A DNA stretch of 40,511 bases from Planctomycetia bacterium (GCA_005776365.1 SXPK01000169.1:1-40511); one strand, 5' to 3'; positions 26,458-34,476 are shown, numbered from the stretch's first letter. Numbers and translations are program-made. The notes: generated from the letters alone by a model not told the origin.

Positions 26458-26691
26458 ATGAGTCCTCTATTCAGCAAGCTGCTGCGGGTGGTCGCTGGTT
26501 TTCTCGGCGAAGACAAGGCCATGTCCGTCCTCGAACGCAACATCAAGGGCAACGGAGGCAATCTCTCTACCTTCGACAATTCGGAGATGAAGCGCCTGCT
26601 TCCGTACATTTTGGGCGCCTGCCGCCTCTACGTGGCGAACGATGCCAAGCGGGACGAATTGCGTCAGGAACTCTCCAAGATGATCGCGTGA
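26458..26691 (+). CDS. Small helical protein, unknown, coupled to the chemoreceptor-like gene
   Basis: 77 residues. GGAG (26447-26450) overlaps the preceding stop codon and lies 7 nt before the ATG, so this gene is read with the upstream sensor gene. The protein is predicted helical and basic at its start (FSKLLRVVAGFLGEDKAMSVLERN), with a central NGGNLSTFDNSEMKRLLPYILGACRLYV and a charged end (RDELRQELSKMIA). There is no signal peptide, so it is cytoplasmic. No family is recognised. Context suggests it works with the sensor, perhaps replacing the missing signalling part; that is inference. Confidence 0.75.
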   Translation: MSPLFSKLLRVVAGFLGEDKAMSVLERNIKGNGGNLSTFDNSEMKRLLPYILGACRLYVANDAKRDELRQELSKMIA

Positions 26692-26982
26692 GCAGTGAAG
26701 CGAGGTGCGATCGCGACCAGGACACAAGTGCCTGGCCGCGACGCATTCTCACCCGCAGGCTTCCTGGCTTTGCCTGTCCCCCGGATGGAATCGTTCTGCC
26801 AAGATCGTGTTTCGCCCTGTCGCGGTCCTTGAGATCGCCAATATGCAGAAGCGTGAAAAATGCCGCCGCGAGAAGCTGCATTTGCTGCGCAATGCCAGAA
26901 GTGGTTTCACAAGAATCCTGCGAGCGAAGGCAAGTCATGCATTCTGTGTGCTAGGAGGGAATTAGCACCGGGATCCGTGGAA

Positions 26983-27054
26983 CCTGCGTCGGCCAGAGCG
27001 CGGTAGCCGGGACGGGATCGAGAAGTGCGAAAGGAGTCCGATCCGTGGATTCGA
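26983..27054 (+). repeat. Degenerate partial copy of the ~135-bp repeat (copy B)
   Basis: Matches the middle of copy A (cctgcgtcgg... to ...ggattcgac). Its hairpin is degenerate: gtccgatc versus gattcgac. Confidence 0.55.
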
Positions 27055-27077
27055 CCTAGCAGGCACGTGCCAGCAAC

Positions 27078-27110
27078 ACGGCCGAGCCAAGGGCCATTGG
27101 AAGGAGTCAT
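27078..27110 (-). repeat. Detached copy of the VOC gene start
   Basis: 33 bases identical to 23220-23252, including the start codon and ten following codons; the frame then diverges and no VOC domain follows. Confidence 0.8.
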
Positions 27111-27149
27111 ATGAAGGACTCTAACAGCCAATTGAAAGGCGCATGATGC

Positions 27150-27285
27150 CTGCGAGCCCGGCATTCGGGCCGCTCTCAGCGTCGTGCGAGCTGCGTCGAA
27201 TCCCAGGATTCGACTCCGTTCGCACTGCTTGATCTCGCCCCAGATGCCAAGCTCTCGGCGACGCAGCCGTTCTTCGACGGGCTGC
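27150..27285 (-). repeat. ~135-bp dispersed repeat, inverted copy C
   Basis: The reverse complement aligns with 23431-23564 over its whole length. Its hairpin keeps 8 bp (gtcgaatc/gattcgac, 27195-27202 and 27207-27214). Copies A and C lie in opposite orientation 3.6 kb apart. Confidence 0.78.
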
Positions 27286-27296
27286 TAACTAGGAGT

Positions 27297-27361
27297 GGTT
27301 CGGCGCTTCCATACGACGCGCGGCGTCGGCCTGCGAGCAGGCCCCGGGAGGGAGATTGCCG
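27297..27361 (+). repeat. Repeat box b, copy 2
   Basis: Direct-orientation match to 23276-23340 (ggttcggcgctt-c-catacga...). It directly follows inverted copy C. Confidence 0.7.
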
Positions 27362-27515
27362 CGTGCGCGGACCGGCGACCGAATTCATCGAGGGTTCGCA
27401 ACGGCGCGATGCGCGCTTGCATGACGGATGGAGGCGGCGACAACACTTCGGTGCGTGCGCAGTAGAATGGCCCGCAATCCAGCAACCATCGAGGCGCCGC
27501 CAGAATCGGCCTCGC

Positions 27516-29210
27516 CTACTTGTCGCTCACTCGCGGCACCTCTAGCAACTCGACCGTCAGAACATCCGGACTTGTGGCGTCGAGAGTCCTCTCAGTCACA
27601 CGCTCCCATCTGTACCCCGGCTTTTGTGAGTAGGCACGCACTGTAACCTTTGAGAAACCACAGGGGATGAACCCCTCGAACCCGGTCGTAACACTTGCCA
27701 CCAATCCGCCCACGCGCAGATTGTGCTCTGGGCACTCGAGCATCACCGAGCCAGCCCCTGCTTGATCCCCGGCGATTCGCATCCATCGCAGCGCGATCCC
27801 ACCACCAAGCACGATGTGTTTGTGTTCCCCTTCGACGATCTCCACCGACCCGTGCTTCGCCGCGAGCTGCGTGATGAGCCAATCGTGGGCAGTGAGCTTG
27901 TAAACTCCCACTGGCAGCACCTGCGGCTCTGTCAGGTCCAATGGCCGGAATGCGTGATACATCCGATCCTCCCGCAGACGGTCCCATGTCGCCCTGATCT
28001 CCTTGTCCGACAGGTGGTGTCGATCCTGCTCGCGAATGGTCGGCAGTTCCACGGCAACCGAGCCAAACGCTGTAGACGTGGGCATGTCGCTCAGCGGAAT
28101 CACCAACGGGCGCTCCAACTCCCGCACTGCGATCGGGGTGACCGGACCCCTCCAAGCAACGCGGCCGATCGCCTGCACCTCCGCAAGGTAATGCGCCCCT
28201 TCGTCTTGCCCGGTCAGGGTGCTAATGGTCCGCGCCGTCGGCAGGCGCTCAGGCGCAGTCTTGACGACTACCGCAGCAAATGCCCGAGGGAACCGATCCT
28301 CGATTCGTGCCTTGATCGCCTGGACCTGCTCCCACCCGTCCTTGTTGCTTGGAACTACGTACCACGAGTCTGTCGCTCGCATGACGACATCTTGAATCTT
28401 CAGCATTCCCTCTAGCTCGACGACGATCGCATACGGCAGCGATAGTCGGATGTCTCGCCGGGTACCGGGCACTTGGAGAACCAGCTTCTCTTCGGGCTGC
28501 ACCCCTCCTTCCGCTCCGACTCCCGGGAAAAAGTAATTTGAAGTCTTTGGCAACGCCCATTTTCCTTGGGCTTCATGCACATACACGTACTCTGGATGTC
28601 GGCAGTGAATGAAGTAGTTGCCAAAAGCCAATTCCTTGAACTGTGCGAGCCCTTCCGCACTGGTTATGACGCGTTGGACCGAAGTATGCTCCAGTTCCGC
28701 GAAGTTCAACCATGCCTTGGCCAATACCACTTCGGCGCCCTCAATCGGCCGCCCTTCTTCGTTGATGATTAGGACAGTTCCCTCGCCTGTTCGCTGGAGG
28801 ACGATTTCGGCTCGCTCAGAACTGGAGAGCGTGCCCTCCCATCGACTGTGACCAAGACAAGTGGCCGCTGCTCTGCATTGCTCACCAGAAATCGGCGCGG
28901 ATCCTGTGCCGTCGACAGCGCAAACGTATTCCGCAGCGCCGACCCTGACAATCGCCGCAGGCAGTGGAAGGCCTCTATCATCAGCAACTCTCCATGTTGC
29001 GGCGTGACTCGGCACCAGGGACCGGTTGGGCACATCTGCGCGGCCACCGACACTTGCTTCGGCCGGAGCGCTTGGAATCGAATCATGCGCTTGTCCAATC
29101 TGGACATGCGGATCGACGTTGCCCGTCAATGTGAGCAGAAGAACCCCGAGCATGCTGAGCACCACAATTGCCGCTGCCCAGGCCCTTGAATTGCGCGGCG
29201 CTACTGACAT
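27516..29210 (-). CDS. Membrane-anchored protein with CarboxypepD_reg-like domain and C-terminal domain shared with the 31.5-kb protein
   Basis: 564 residues from ATG 29210. A membrane helix at about 11-30 (WAAAIVVLSMLGVLLLTLTG) leaves the bulk outside the cytoplasm. Residues about 140-215 look like a carboxypeptidase-regulatory-like beta sandwich (TVLIINEEGRPIEGAEVVLA, then AEGLAQFKELAFGNYFIHC). The middle is not recognised. Residues about 469-560 form a domain also present in the small secreted protein at 31520-32008: RWMRIAGDQAGAGSVML, GGLVASVTTGFEGF, then a V-x-(V/I)-R strand. The start overlaps the end of the Cys-rich gene at 29201-29665 by 10 nt, so the two are co-translated. The local base composition looks lower in GC than the flanks, suggesting transfer. 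Function unknown. Confidence 0.8.
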   Translation of the reverse strand: MSVAPRNSRAWAAAIVVLSMLGVLLLTLTGNVDPHVQIGQAHDSIPSAPAEASVGGRADVPNRSLVPSHAATWRVADDRGLPLPAAIVRVGAAEYVCAVDGTGSAPISGEQCRAAATCLGHSRWEGTLSSSERAEIVLQRTGEGTVLIINEEGRPIEGAEVVLAKAWLNFAELEHTSVQRVITSAEGLAQFKELAFGNYFIHCRHPEYVYVHEAQGKWALPKTSNYFFPGVGAEGGVQPEEKLVLQVPGTRRDIRLSLPYAIVVELEGMLKIQDVVMRATDSWYVVPSNKDGWEQVQAIKARIEDRFPRAFAAVVVKTAPERLPTARTISTLTGQDEGAHYLAEVQAIGRVAWRGPVTPIAVRELERPLVIPLSDMPTSTAFGSVAVELPTIREQDRHHLSDKEIRATWDRLREDRMYHAFRPLDLTEPQVLPVGVYKLTAHDWLITQLAAKHGSVEIVEGEHKHIVLGGGIALRWMRIAGDQAGAGSVMLECPEHNLRVGGLVASVTTGFEGFIPCGFSKVTVRAYSQKPGYRWERVTERTLDATSPDVLTVELLEVPRVSDK

Positions 29211-29665
29211 GAGCACACCGGAGTCGGATCCTCTGATTCCGAAAGCAGGTGCAGGCTCAGACAAAAGAACGCTAGCGGGCAACTCGAAGTGCCGCAGACA
29301 ACGTAGGGGGGGCTTTGGTTGGGCACTCGAATCAGTGCATGGCACGACTCCGCCTGCCCGAACTGTGCTCCGCAGCCGCACCATGTCTCAACGCCCCCAT
29401 TGTACAACTGAGCATTGAGCTTGCAGGCAGGTTCGGTCGGAGCACACGGCAGTCCACTACACCCGAACACCGTCCATTGCCCAGTCGTCGGATTGAAGGC
29501 CACCAGCGTGGTGCATCCATAGAACTCTACACTTTGCCTCAAAGCACCGGAGGCCAACACACTGCAAGGATCAAGGTCGCACCCGATCGCAGACTCAGGG
29601 CCTCCACGTAACACACTCGCTGCCATCCCACAACCCAGCACTCCGATGACAACCAACCCGATCAT
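29201..29665 (-). CDS. Secreted Cys-rich protein, unknown
   Basis: 154 residues with 15 cysteines, several as C-x4-C or CxC pairs (GCDLDPC, GCSGLPC, WCGCG, CGTSSC, CSC). A short hydrophobic start (IGLVVIGVLGCG) acts as signal peptide or lipoprotein signal. GGAGG lies 4 nt before ATG 29665. Its end overlaps the start of the membrane-anchored 564-residue gene by 10 nt. The even spread of Cys suggests a disulphide-stabilised extracellular protein. I do not recognise the family, although Cys-rich secreted proteins with short GC-x4-C units occur in Planctomycetota. Its partner is probably the co-translated downstream protein. Confidence 0.75.
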   Translation of the reverse strand: MIGLVVIGVLGCGMAASVLRGGPESAIGCDLDPCSVLASGALRQSVEFYGCTTLVAFNPTTGQWTVFGCSGLPCAPTEPACKLNAQLYNGGVETWCGCGAQFGQAESCHALIRVPNQSPPYVVCGTSSCPLAFFCLSLHLLSESEDPTPVCSCQ

Positions 29666-29913
29666 GATGCCTCCATGTTCTGAGTAGCCACAGGACTGTC
29701 GCGACTCTCCGTCGAGCGTCCCCGCTTCGGTTCCTCATGTCAACTGCATGACGAGTGATCGACTTCTCGTATCACCACCACCTTGGCTTCCCCGTGCCGA
29801 ATCGATCACGAGCCGAAGCGCAGTCGCCCTAAGCACGACTTTGTCAGGTATCTACTGAGCATCGAGCCAATACAAATTTCTACGCGTGCTGCGGTTGCGG
29901 TACTCCGCCGTCC
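29666..29913. other. Intergenic region upstream of the Cys-rich gene
   Basis: About 250 nt, more AT-rich than the flanks. It holds the minus-strand GGAGG at 29670-29674. No gene is seen. Confidence 0.4.
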
Positions 29914-30125
29914 TTGCTGCGCATCGACGTCAACCGACTGAAGCGACTGACGAAGTTCATGGATGGGCTCGCAGGCTCGTTCGCCGCGGTGGACAGACTG
30001 GCAACGCGCTCCGATACGTGCGCGACCTGCTCAGCGATGCGAAGCAGAAGAACATGGAGGGGATGCTGCAACGGCTGCGCGACCCAGGTCAGTACCAATC
30101 ACTGCAGCACTTCATCACGCACTCA
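29914..30125 (+). pseudogene. Frameshifted N-terminal remnant of an IS701-like transposase
   Basis: Frame 1 reads RLKRLTKFMDGLAGSFAAVDRLA. After a shift near 30000-30012, another frame reads LRYVRDLLSDAKQKNMEGMLQRL and DPGQYQSLQHFITHS. Together these match the N-terminal end of IS701-family (DDE) transposases: a 'Y-x-x-GLL-x-x-x-x-RKN' helix then 'QSLQHFIT'. The DDE catalytic core that should follow is missing, so this is a dead fragment of about 70 residues. No terminal inverted repeats were identified. It lies at the edge of the lower-GC stretch. Confidence 0.65.
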
Positions 30126-30293
30126 TGCTGTTCGCACTCGGAGAACGCTTCGCATCACGAGCCGCCGACTTCATCCGCGATCCGCCCAAGTTGTAAGGGC
30201 AGAAACTCTTTCACAACTCGGACTCGTGACAAAATAGTGCTACGACCAGGCGGAGACCTTGGTGGGGTTTCGCGAACAGGACATCCGCAGCTA

Positions 30294-31034
30294 TCAGTTA
30301 GCAGTCCGCCTGAATGCATTCAGCCCGTCTCCATCGTGCAACACATGCTCCATTGCGCGGAGCGTCGGCGCACCCGCCAGCAGGTCCTTTAGGTAGACGT
30401 GCCGATGCATCGGAAACGCTGCACTCACTTCGTGCGCGTCGATGATGAGGTAGAGCAGTCCGCCCGGCCTGACTGCCTGGGCCAGTCGCTCTACGGTGAG
30501 GGCGGGATCGGGAACGTGCTCAATGACCGAGTCCGAGAACACGAGGTCCCAATGCCGACGGGCTGGCAGCACGAGCTCATGCGAAGGCGTATGCACGATT
30601 TCGATGTCGTCCTGGCCGCAGCGTGCGAAGTACCACTGAGCAAACTTTGCCGCGGGTCCGTTCACGTCGCAGTAGGTGACGCGCTTGCCTGCGTCGCGCA
30701 GCATCGAGCAGCAAAAACCGAGGCCGCCGCCGAACTCGAGCACTTCCGGGCCGGCGCCGACCATCCAGCGCCAATGCCCATACTGCTGATAGATCGCGCG
30801 CCGCCTCGCTTTGGTCTGGCTGCCATACAGCAGGTCGAACAGGTACTCGTCCTTCTGTTCGTAGTAGACCTTGGCCTTGTCGAGCCAGTTGTCGCCAGGA
30901 CACTCTTGCCAAGTGACTTGGTTGAAGTTGCCGAAGTTCTGCGCGCACTGAGCAACCAGCGCCTCGGGCAGGCCGGTGTATTCGGCGTAGAGCTTGAAGA
31001 CGTGTTCGTCGATGGGCGGACTGACGGCCGACAT
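30294..31034 (-). CDS. SAM-dependent methyltransferase (class I)
   Basis: 246 residues. Motif I for SAM is VLEFGGGLGFCCSML (about 97-111), followed by VTYCDVNGPAAKFAQWY, whose acidic Asp would bind the ribose. WDLVFSDSVIEHVPDP is motif IV-like, and LAQAVRPGGLLYLIIDAHE motif V-like. This is the Methyltransf_11/23 type. The N-terminal ~90 residues are an extra helical region rich in Trp and Tyr (NQVTWQECPGDNW), perhaps for substrate binding. The substrate is not readable; a sugar or lipid is common for such stand-alone enzymes. The gene is cytoplasmic, and neighbours give no pathway. Confidence 0.9.
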   Translation of the reverse strand: MSAVSPPIDEHVFKLYAEYTGLPEALVAQCAQNFGNFNQVTWQECPGDNWLDKAKVYYEQKDEYLFDLLYGSQTKARRRAIYQQYGHWRWMVGAGPEVLEFGGGLGFCCSMLRDAGKRVTYCDVNGPAAKFAQWYFARCGQDDIEIVHTPSHELVLPARRHWDLVFSDSVIEHVPDPALTVERLAQAVRPGGLLYLIIDAHEVSAAFPMHRHVYLKDLLAGAPTLRAMEHVLHDGDGLNAFRRTAN

Positions 31035-31519
31035 GCTTGCGATCCTCCGTGGCGAGCTATCGACGACCAGCCAACCGAACTGAAGGCTGCGGTCGCATTG
31101 GGCCTTCGACAGGCGAAACCTGACCTGCTCGCCGGCGACTCACCTCGCTGTCGGGCAAACCTCCTCGGACTGGTGCCCGAGTGCATCCGCGCATCGACGC
31201 TTGGGTATGGCTGGCCGCGGATCGCGGTGAAGATGACGAGGGCGAGCGACATTGCCCGATCGCATCGTTCGCGGCAATCAGAAGCTGCAGGAGAGGATCA
31301 AGGAACGCTCCGATGTTGGCCGCCCGCTGCGGGTCCAGGTGAGTGCACCCGTTGGCAAGGACGATGGGGAGAAGCGCGCGGGGTGATCGATTCAGACACG
31401 AACGCTTGCGGCTCTCCACCCCACGACGATGCGGTCGTGCTTCATCGCGCTGTTATCTCGTCACGACAGAGTCGGCTTCGGAGCAAGCTCTCAGCCGACA
31501 ACGTGGTGCCCTCTCACTG
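31035..31519. other. Intergenic region, possibly a decayed gene
   Basis: About 485 nt. On the minus strand one frame reads LDPQRAANIGAFLDPLLQLL and the next SLALVIFTAIRGQPYPSVDAR, which hints at a broken coding region. No family is recognised and no intact gene is supported. Confidence 0.3.
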
Positions 31520-32008
31520 CTACTTGGCTGAGGGGTCGGCTTTGCCCTTCGACAGATCCATGACAATGTTGACGACGGAAGCGGTCGACTCGTCGATCTC
31601 CAACTCCATGCCGCCGACGAAGAACACTCCTTGCGCATCTGGAGCAGTTCGAATGGACACGGTTGCACTGCCGAAGCGCACGAATCCCTCGAACCCGCCT
31701 GCCAGAGTGTTGACCAGTCCACCCAGCTTGGCGCCGCCATCTGCGTAATGCAGCAGAACCGAACCCAGGCCCTCTCGATCACCAGTGATGCGGATCCAAC
31801 GAAAGCCCACGCCTGGAAGACACTGAACCTTCTTGATGCACTCATACACCTCGTCCAGAGCAATCCTGGGCTCGCAACGAGTAGTGCCCGGGCCAGCGAC
31901 TTGGATCAAGCCGCCGAGACGAGAGCGGCAAGCAGCGGACTGCGATGGACCATGAAGGGCTGAAATGACGATGGCCATCATAGCGAAAGCCGAAAGCACG
32001 TGGGTCAT
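31520..32008 (-). CDS. Small secreted protein consisting mainly of the shared RW-RI-GD domain
   Basis: 162 residues from ATG 32008, fixed by GGAGG (32016-32020) 7 nt upstream; the longer frame to 32161 lacks support. Signal peptide at about 1-25 (LSAFAMMAIVISALHG). Three Cys in the spacer (about 27, 45, 57) and one at 63. Residues about 66-155 match the C-terminal domain of the 564-residue membrane protein at 27516-29210: RWIRITGDREGLGSVLL, LGGLVNTLAGGFEGF, V-S-I-R. It is probably extracellular. Two copies 3.5 kb apart, one on a membrane anchor and one free, suggest related roles, but no function is known. Confidence 0.8.
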   Translation of the reverse strand: MTHVLSAFAMMAIVISALHGPSQSAACRSRLGGLIQVAGPGTTRCEPRIALDEVYECIKKVQCLPGVGFRWIRITGDREGLGSVLLHYADGGAKLGGLVNTLAGGFEGFVRFGSATVSIRTAPDAQGVFFVGGMELEIDESTASVVNIVMDLSKGKADPSAK

Positions 32009-32082
32009 CAGCAAACCTCCGCTTGGAATCTCTGTGGATGACCCCCCCCTCCAGAAAACACACTTCCCCAGCCCGAGGAATC

Positions 32083-33363
32083 TCACCCTTTCTTCGACTT
32101 GCCCGGCACCGGCACTGCGTCCACCTCGAGCGGGCCAGACTCCAGCTTCTCCGGCCCCCAAACATCATTCGACGCCATCGCGTCGTCCCACGTCACGACT
32201 TTGCCCGTGTAAGTCGCCATCCGGCCGAGGATCGCAGACATCGTGCTCTCCGCGACCATCTGGCCTTCATTGAGCAGGTTGCCGCTGCGGATGCCCGCGA
32301 ACAATGCGTCGTGCTCCGTCTGATACGGGTCGTTGTTGGCGCCGTCGTGCTTCCACGCGTTCTTGCCGTCGATGCGCCAGTTGCCGCTGTCCATATGGCA
32401 GCTGCCGTCGGTGCCATACACGTGTTCGCTGACGTCATTGGCGCAGCCGTCGATCTGGCGGCACTCCGAGAAGCACAGGAAGCCGTCCGCGTATTCGAAC
32501 TGCACCGCGTGATGGTCGAAGATGTTGCCCCACTTTGCATCGGTGCGGACCTGCCGGCCGCCCATGCCGCGCGCGCGCAGCGGGTGGCCCTTGGTCGCCC
32601 AGTTGACGACGTCGATGTTGTGGACGTGCTGCTCGACGATGTGGTCGCCCGACAGCCACGTGAAGTAGAGCCAGTTGCGCAACTGCCACTCCATGTCGGT
32701 CCACTTCGGATCGCGGCCGCGGTGCCACAGGCTGCCCATGTTCCAGCTACAACGCGCGAACTGCAGCTTGCCGAGCTCGCCGCCGTGGATGCGCTGCATC
32801 GCCGCGAGGTAGCCGTTCTGGTGATGGCGCTGCAGGCCGGAGACGACCGCGAGATTCTTCTGCTTGGCAAGCTCGGCCGCGGCAAGCACCTTGCGCACGC
32901 CCGGCGCGTCGACGGCGACGGGCTTCTCCAAGAACACGTGCTTGCCCGCCGCGATCGCGGCCTCGAAGTGCTGCGGCCGGAAGTAGGGCGGCGTCGCAAT
33001 GCAGACGACGTCGATGTCGCTCGCGAGCACGCCCTTGTAGCCATCGAAACCGACGAAGCGCCGCTCCGCTGGCACGTCGATGCGCGCGGCAAGGCGTTCG
33101 TTCTCCTGCAGAGAACTGAGCGCGTTCTCAAGGCTGTCGGCGAACATGTCCGCCACCGCAACGAGTCGCACCTGGCCGCTGGTCGAGAGCGCCTGCGCCG
33201 CAGCACCGGTGCCGCGACCTCCGCAACCGATCAAGCCGATGCGCAGCTCGTCGTCGCGGCCGTTGCGGACGCGAGCAGATGCAGGAAGCGATGCAGAGAG
33301 TCCGGCGCCGATGCCGGCGAGAGCCGACGACCGCAGGAACGAACGACGCGATGCATGGGTCAT
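32083..33363 (-). CDS. Tat-exported Gfo/Idh/MocA family oxidoreductase
   Basis: 426 residues from ATG 33363; the frame extends upstream to 33903 but overlaps the SUMF1 gene. Twin-arginine signal SRRSFLRSSALAGIGAGL at about 5-22, so the folded enzyme is exported. NAD(P) Rossmann domain at about 38-160: LRIGLIGCGGRGTGAA, VVCIATPPYFRPQHFEAAI, GKHVFLEKPVAVDAPG, the last being the family EKP motif. C-terminal substrate domain at about 165-400 with HHQNGYLA and WLSGDHIVEQHVHNIDVVNW. Such enzymes oxidise or epimerise sugars in planctomycete polysaccharide use. It is third in a tight minus-strand run behind the GT-C-like and SUMF1 genes (55-nt gap to the latter). The substrate cannot be told. Confidence 0.95.
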   Translation of the reverse strand: MTHASRRSFLRSSALAGIGAGLSASLPASARVRNGRDDELRIGLIGCGGRGTGAAAQALSTSGQVRLVAVADMFADSLENALSSLQENERLAARIDVPAERRFVGFDGYKGVLASDIDVVCIATPPYFRPQHFEAAIAAGKHVFLEKPVAVDAPGVRKVLAAAELAKQKNLAVVSGLQRHHQNGYLAAMQRIHGGELGKLQFARCSWNMGSLWHRGRDPKWTDMEWQLRNWLYFTWLSGDHIVEQHVHNIDVVNWATKGHPLRARGMGGRQVRTDAKWGNIFDHHAVQFEYADGFLCFSECRQIDGCANDVSEHVYGTDGSCHMDSGNWRIDGKNAWKHDGANNDPYQTEHDALFAGIRSGNLLNEGQMVAESTMSAILGRMATYTGKVVTWDDAMASNDVWGPEKLESGPLEVDAVPVPGKSKKG

Positions 33364-33418
33364 GCTGGGGACCTTCAAGAAGCGAGCGACATGCGCCGCG
33401 CGGCACGCGGAGCGGAGA

Positions 33419-34432
33419 TCACGGGGTTTCGAACTTCGCTCGCTCTGCGGGCGAAGGCTCGACGAAGGGACGCACGATGCGGAAGCCGACCAGTTGGCCC
33501 TCGGTGAGATACCACCAACTCTTCGGGATCTGCGGATCCTGCTTGTTCCACGCCTGCTCCGACGGTCGGCGAGCAGCGCTGCGCAGCAATGGCGCCAAGT
33601 CCTGCCACGAGCCGCCGCGCAATGGATGCGGGAAGCGGATCGGCCGATCCTTGTTGTCGCGTCCGGGCTGCAAGAACGGGTTGTCGCGCGGCGCCTTGCC
33701 GTTCTTCTCGGCATAGAGGTCGGCGAAATACTGGTCCGCCACCCACTCCGCCACGTTGCCGTGCATGTCGTGGAGGCCCCACGGATTGGGCTTCTTCTGC
33801 CCGACCTTGTGGTAGGCCTTCTCGCTGTTGCCCTGGTGCCATGCGTGCTCGTCGAGTTGCGACGCGTCGTCGCCAAACGAGTAAGCGGTCGCCGTCCCGG
33901 CACGACATGCGAACTCCCACTCCGCCTCGGTAGGCAACCGGTAGAAGTGGCCCGTCACCTTCGACAGCCATGCGCAGTATTGGCGCGCGGCAACATGCGA
34001 CATCGCGATCGCCGGGAAGCCGTCGCGGCCCATGTTGAACGTCATGTCCGTGTATGCCGGCGTCGGCTTGCTCGTGCCGTCAGGCTTCTTGCTCTGCGGC
34101 AGATCGGCTTCGTACCACCGGTCGTACTCGTTCCAGCGGACTTCGTGTTTGCCCATCCAGAACGGCGAGACCTTTACCTCGAGCTGTGGGCCTTCGTGTT
34201 CGACGCGACCCACTTCGTTCGCGAGGGCTCCCATCACGAACGATCCGCCGCGGATGGCGACCATGTCAAACGTGACGTCGCTGCCGGGAATCGTCGCCGA
34301 GTAGTCGACGAAGGCTCGGTCGTCGCCGGACGCTTTGAGCACGGGCGCTGGATCTTGTGCGACGCGCGTCGGGGGAACCGCGACGAATGCACCAAGGGCA
34401 GGAAGCAACGGCAGAAGCAGCAGCGTGCGCAT
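33419..34432 (-). CDS. Secreted SUMF1/FGE-sulfatase-modifying-fold protein, catalytic cysteines absent
   Basis: 337 residues. Signal peptide at about 1-25 (LLLLPLLPALGAFVA). The SUMF1 fold covers about 50-325: MVAIRGGSFVMGA, WMGKHEVRWNEYDRW, YCAWLSKVTGHFYRLPTEAEWEFACRAG, NPWGLHDMHGNVAEWVAD, HPLRGGSWQDLAPLLRSAAR, GFRIVRP. In true formylglycine-generating enzymes two copper-binding Cys lie just after the RGGS segment; here that segment has none, so this is a non-catalytic or differently acting relative, common in Planctomycetota beside Gfo/Idh genes. It is co-directional with the GT-C-like gene (44 nt before) and the oxidoreductase (55 nt after), probably one transcript. Confidence 0.93.
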   Translation of the reverse strand: MRTLLLLPLLPALGAFVAVPPTRVAQDPAPVLKASGDDRAFVDYSATIPGSDVTFDMVAIRGGSFVMGALANEVGRVEHEGPQLEVKVSPFWMGKHEVRWNEYDRWYEADLPQSKKPDGTSKPTPAYTDMTFNMGRDGFPAIAMSHVAARQYCAWLSKVTGHFYRLPTEAEWEFACRAGTATAYSFGDDASQLDEHAWHQGNSEKAYHKVGQKKPNPWGLHDMHGNVAEWVADQYFADLYAEKNGKAPRDNPFLQPGRDNKDRPIRFPHPLRGGSWQDLAPLLRSAARRPSEQAWNKQDPQIPKSWWYLTEGQLVGFRIVRPFVEPSPAERAKFETP

Positions 34433-34476
34433 GACGGGTCGCGCAGCTTATGCCGCCGCGAGCGTCGCTGCGAGAC

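Larger units (their letters stand above)
26692..27515. other. Gene-free stretch with shuffled repeat fragments
   Basis: About 820 nt. The first 290 nt show nothing I can support. From 26983 on it is a patchwork: repeat copy B, a VOC gene 5' fragment, inverted repeat copy C, and box b. Short frames here are by-products of the repeats (for example the MTPSNGPWLGR peptide). Confidence 0.6.

Noticed and set aside
26843-26965. Small basic frame (40 residues), and in another frame a C-x2-C-like pair
   Set aside because: Too short, no ribosome site, and no recognisable family.
31057-31419. Minus-strand frame upstream of the methyltransferase gene
   Set aside because: Only a short stretch looks protein-like, and it seems to continue in another frame; possibly a decayed gene but not enough to call.
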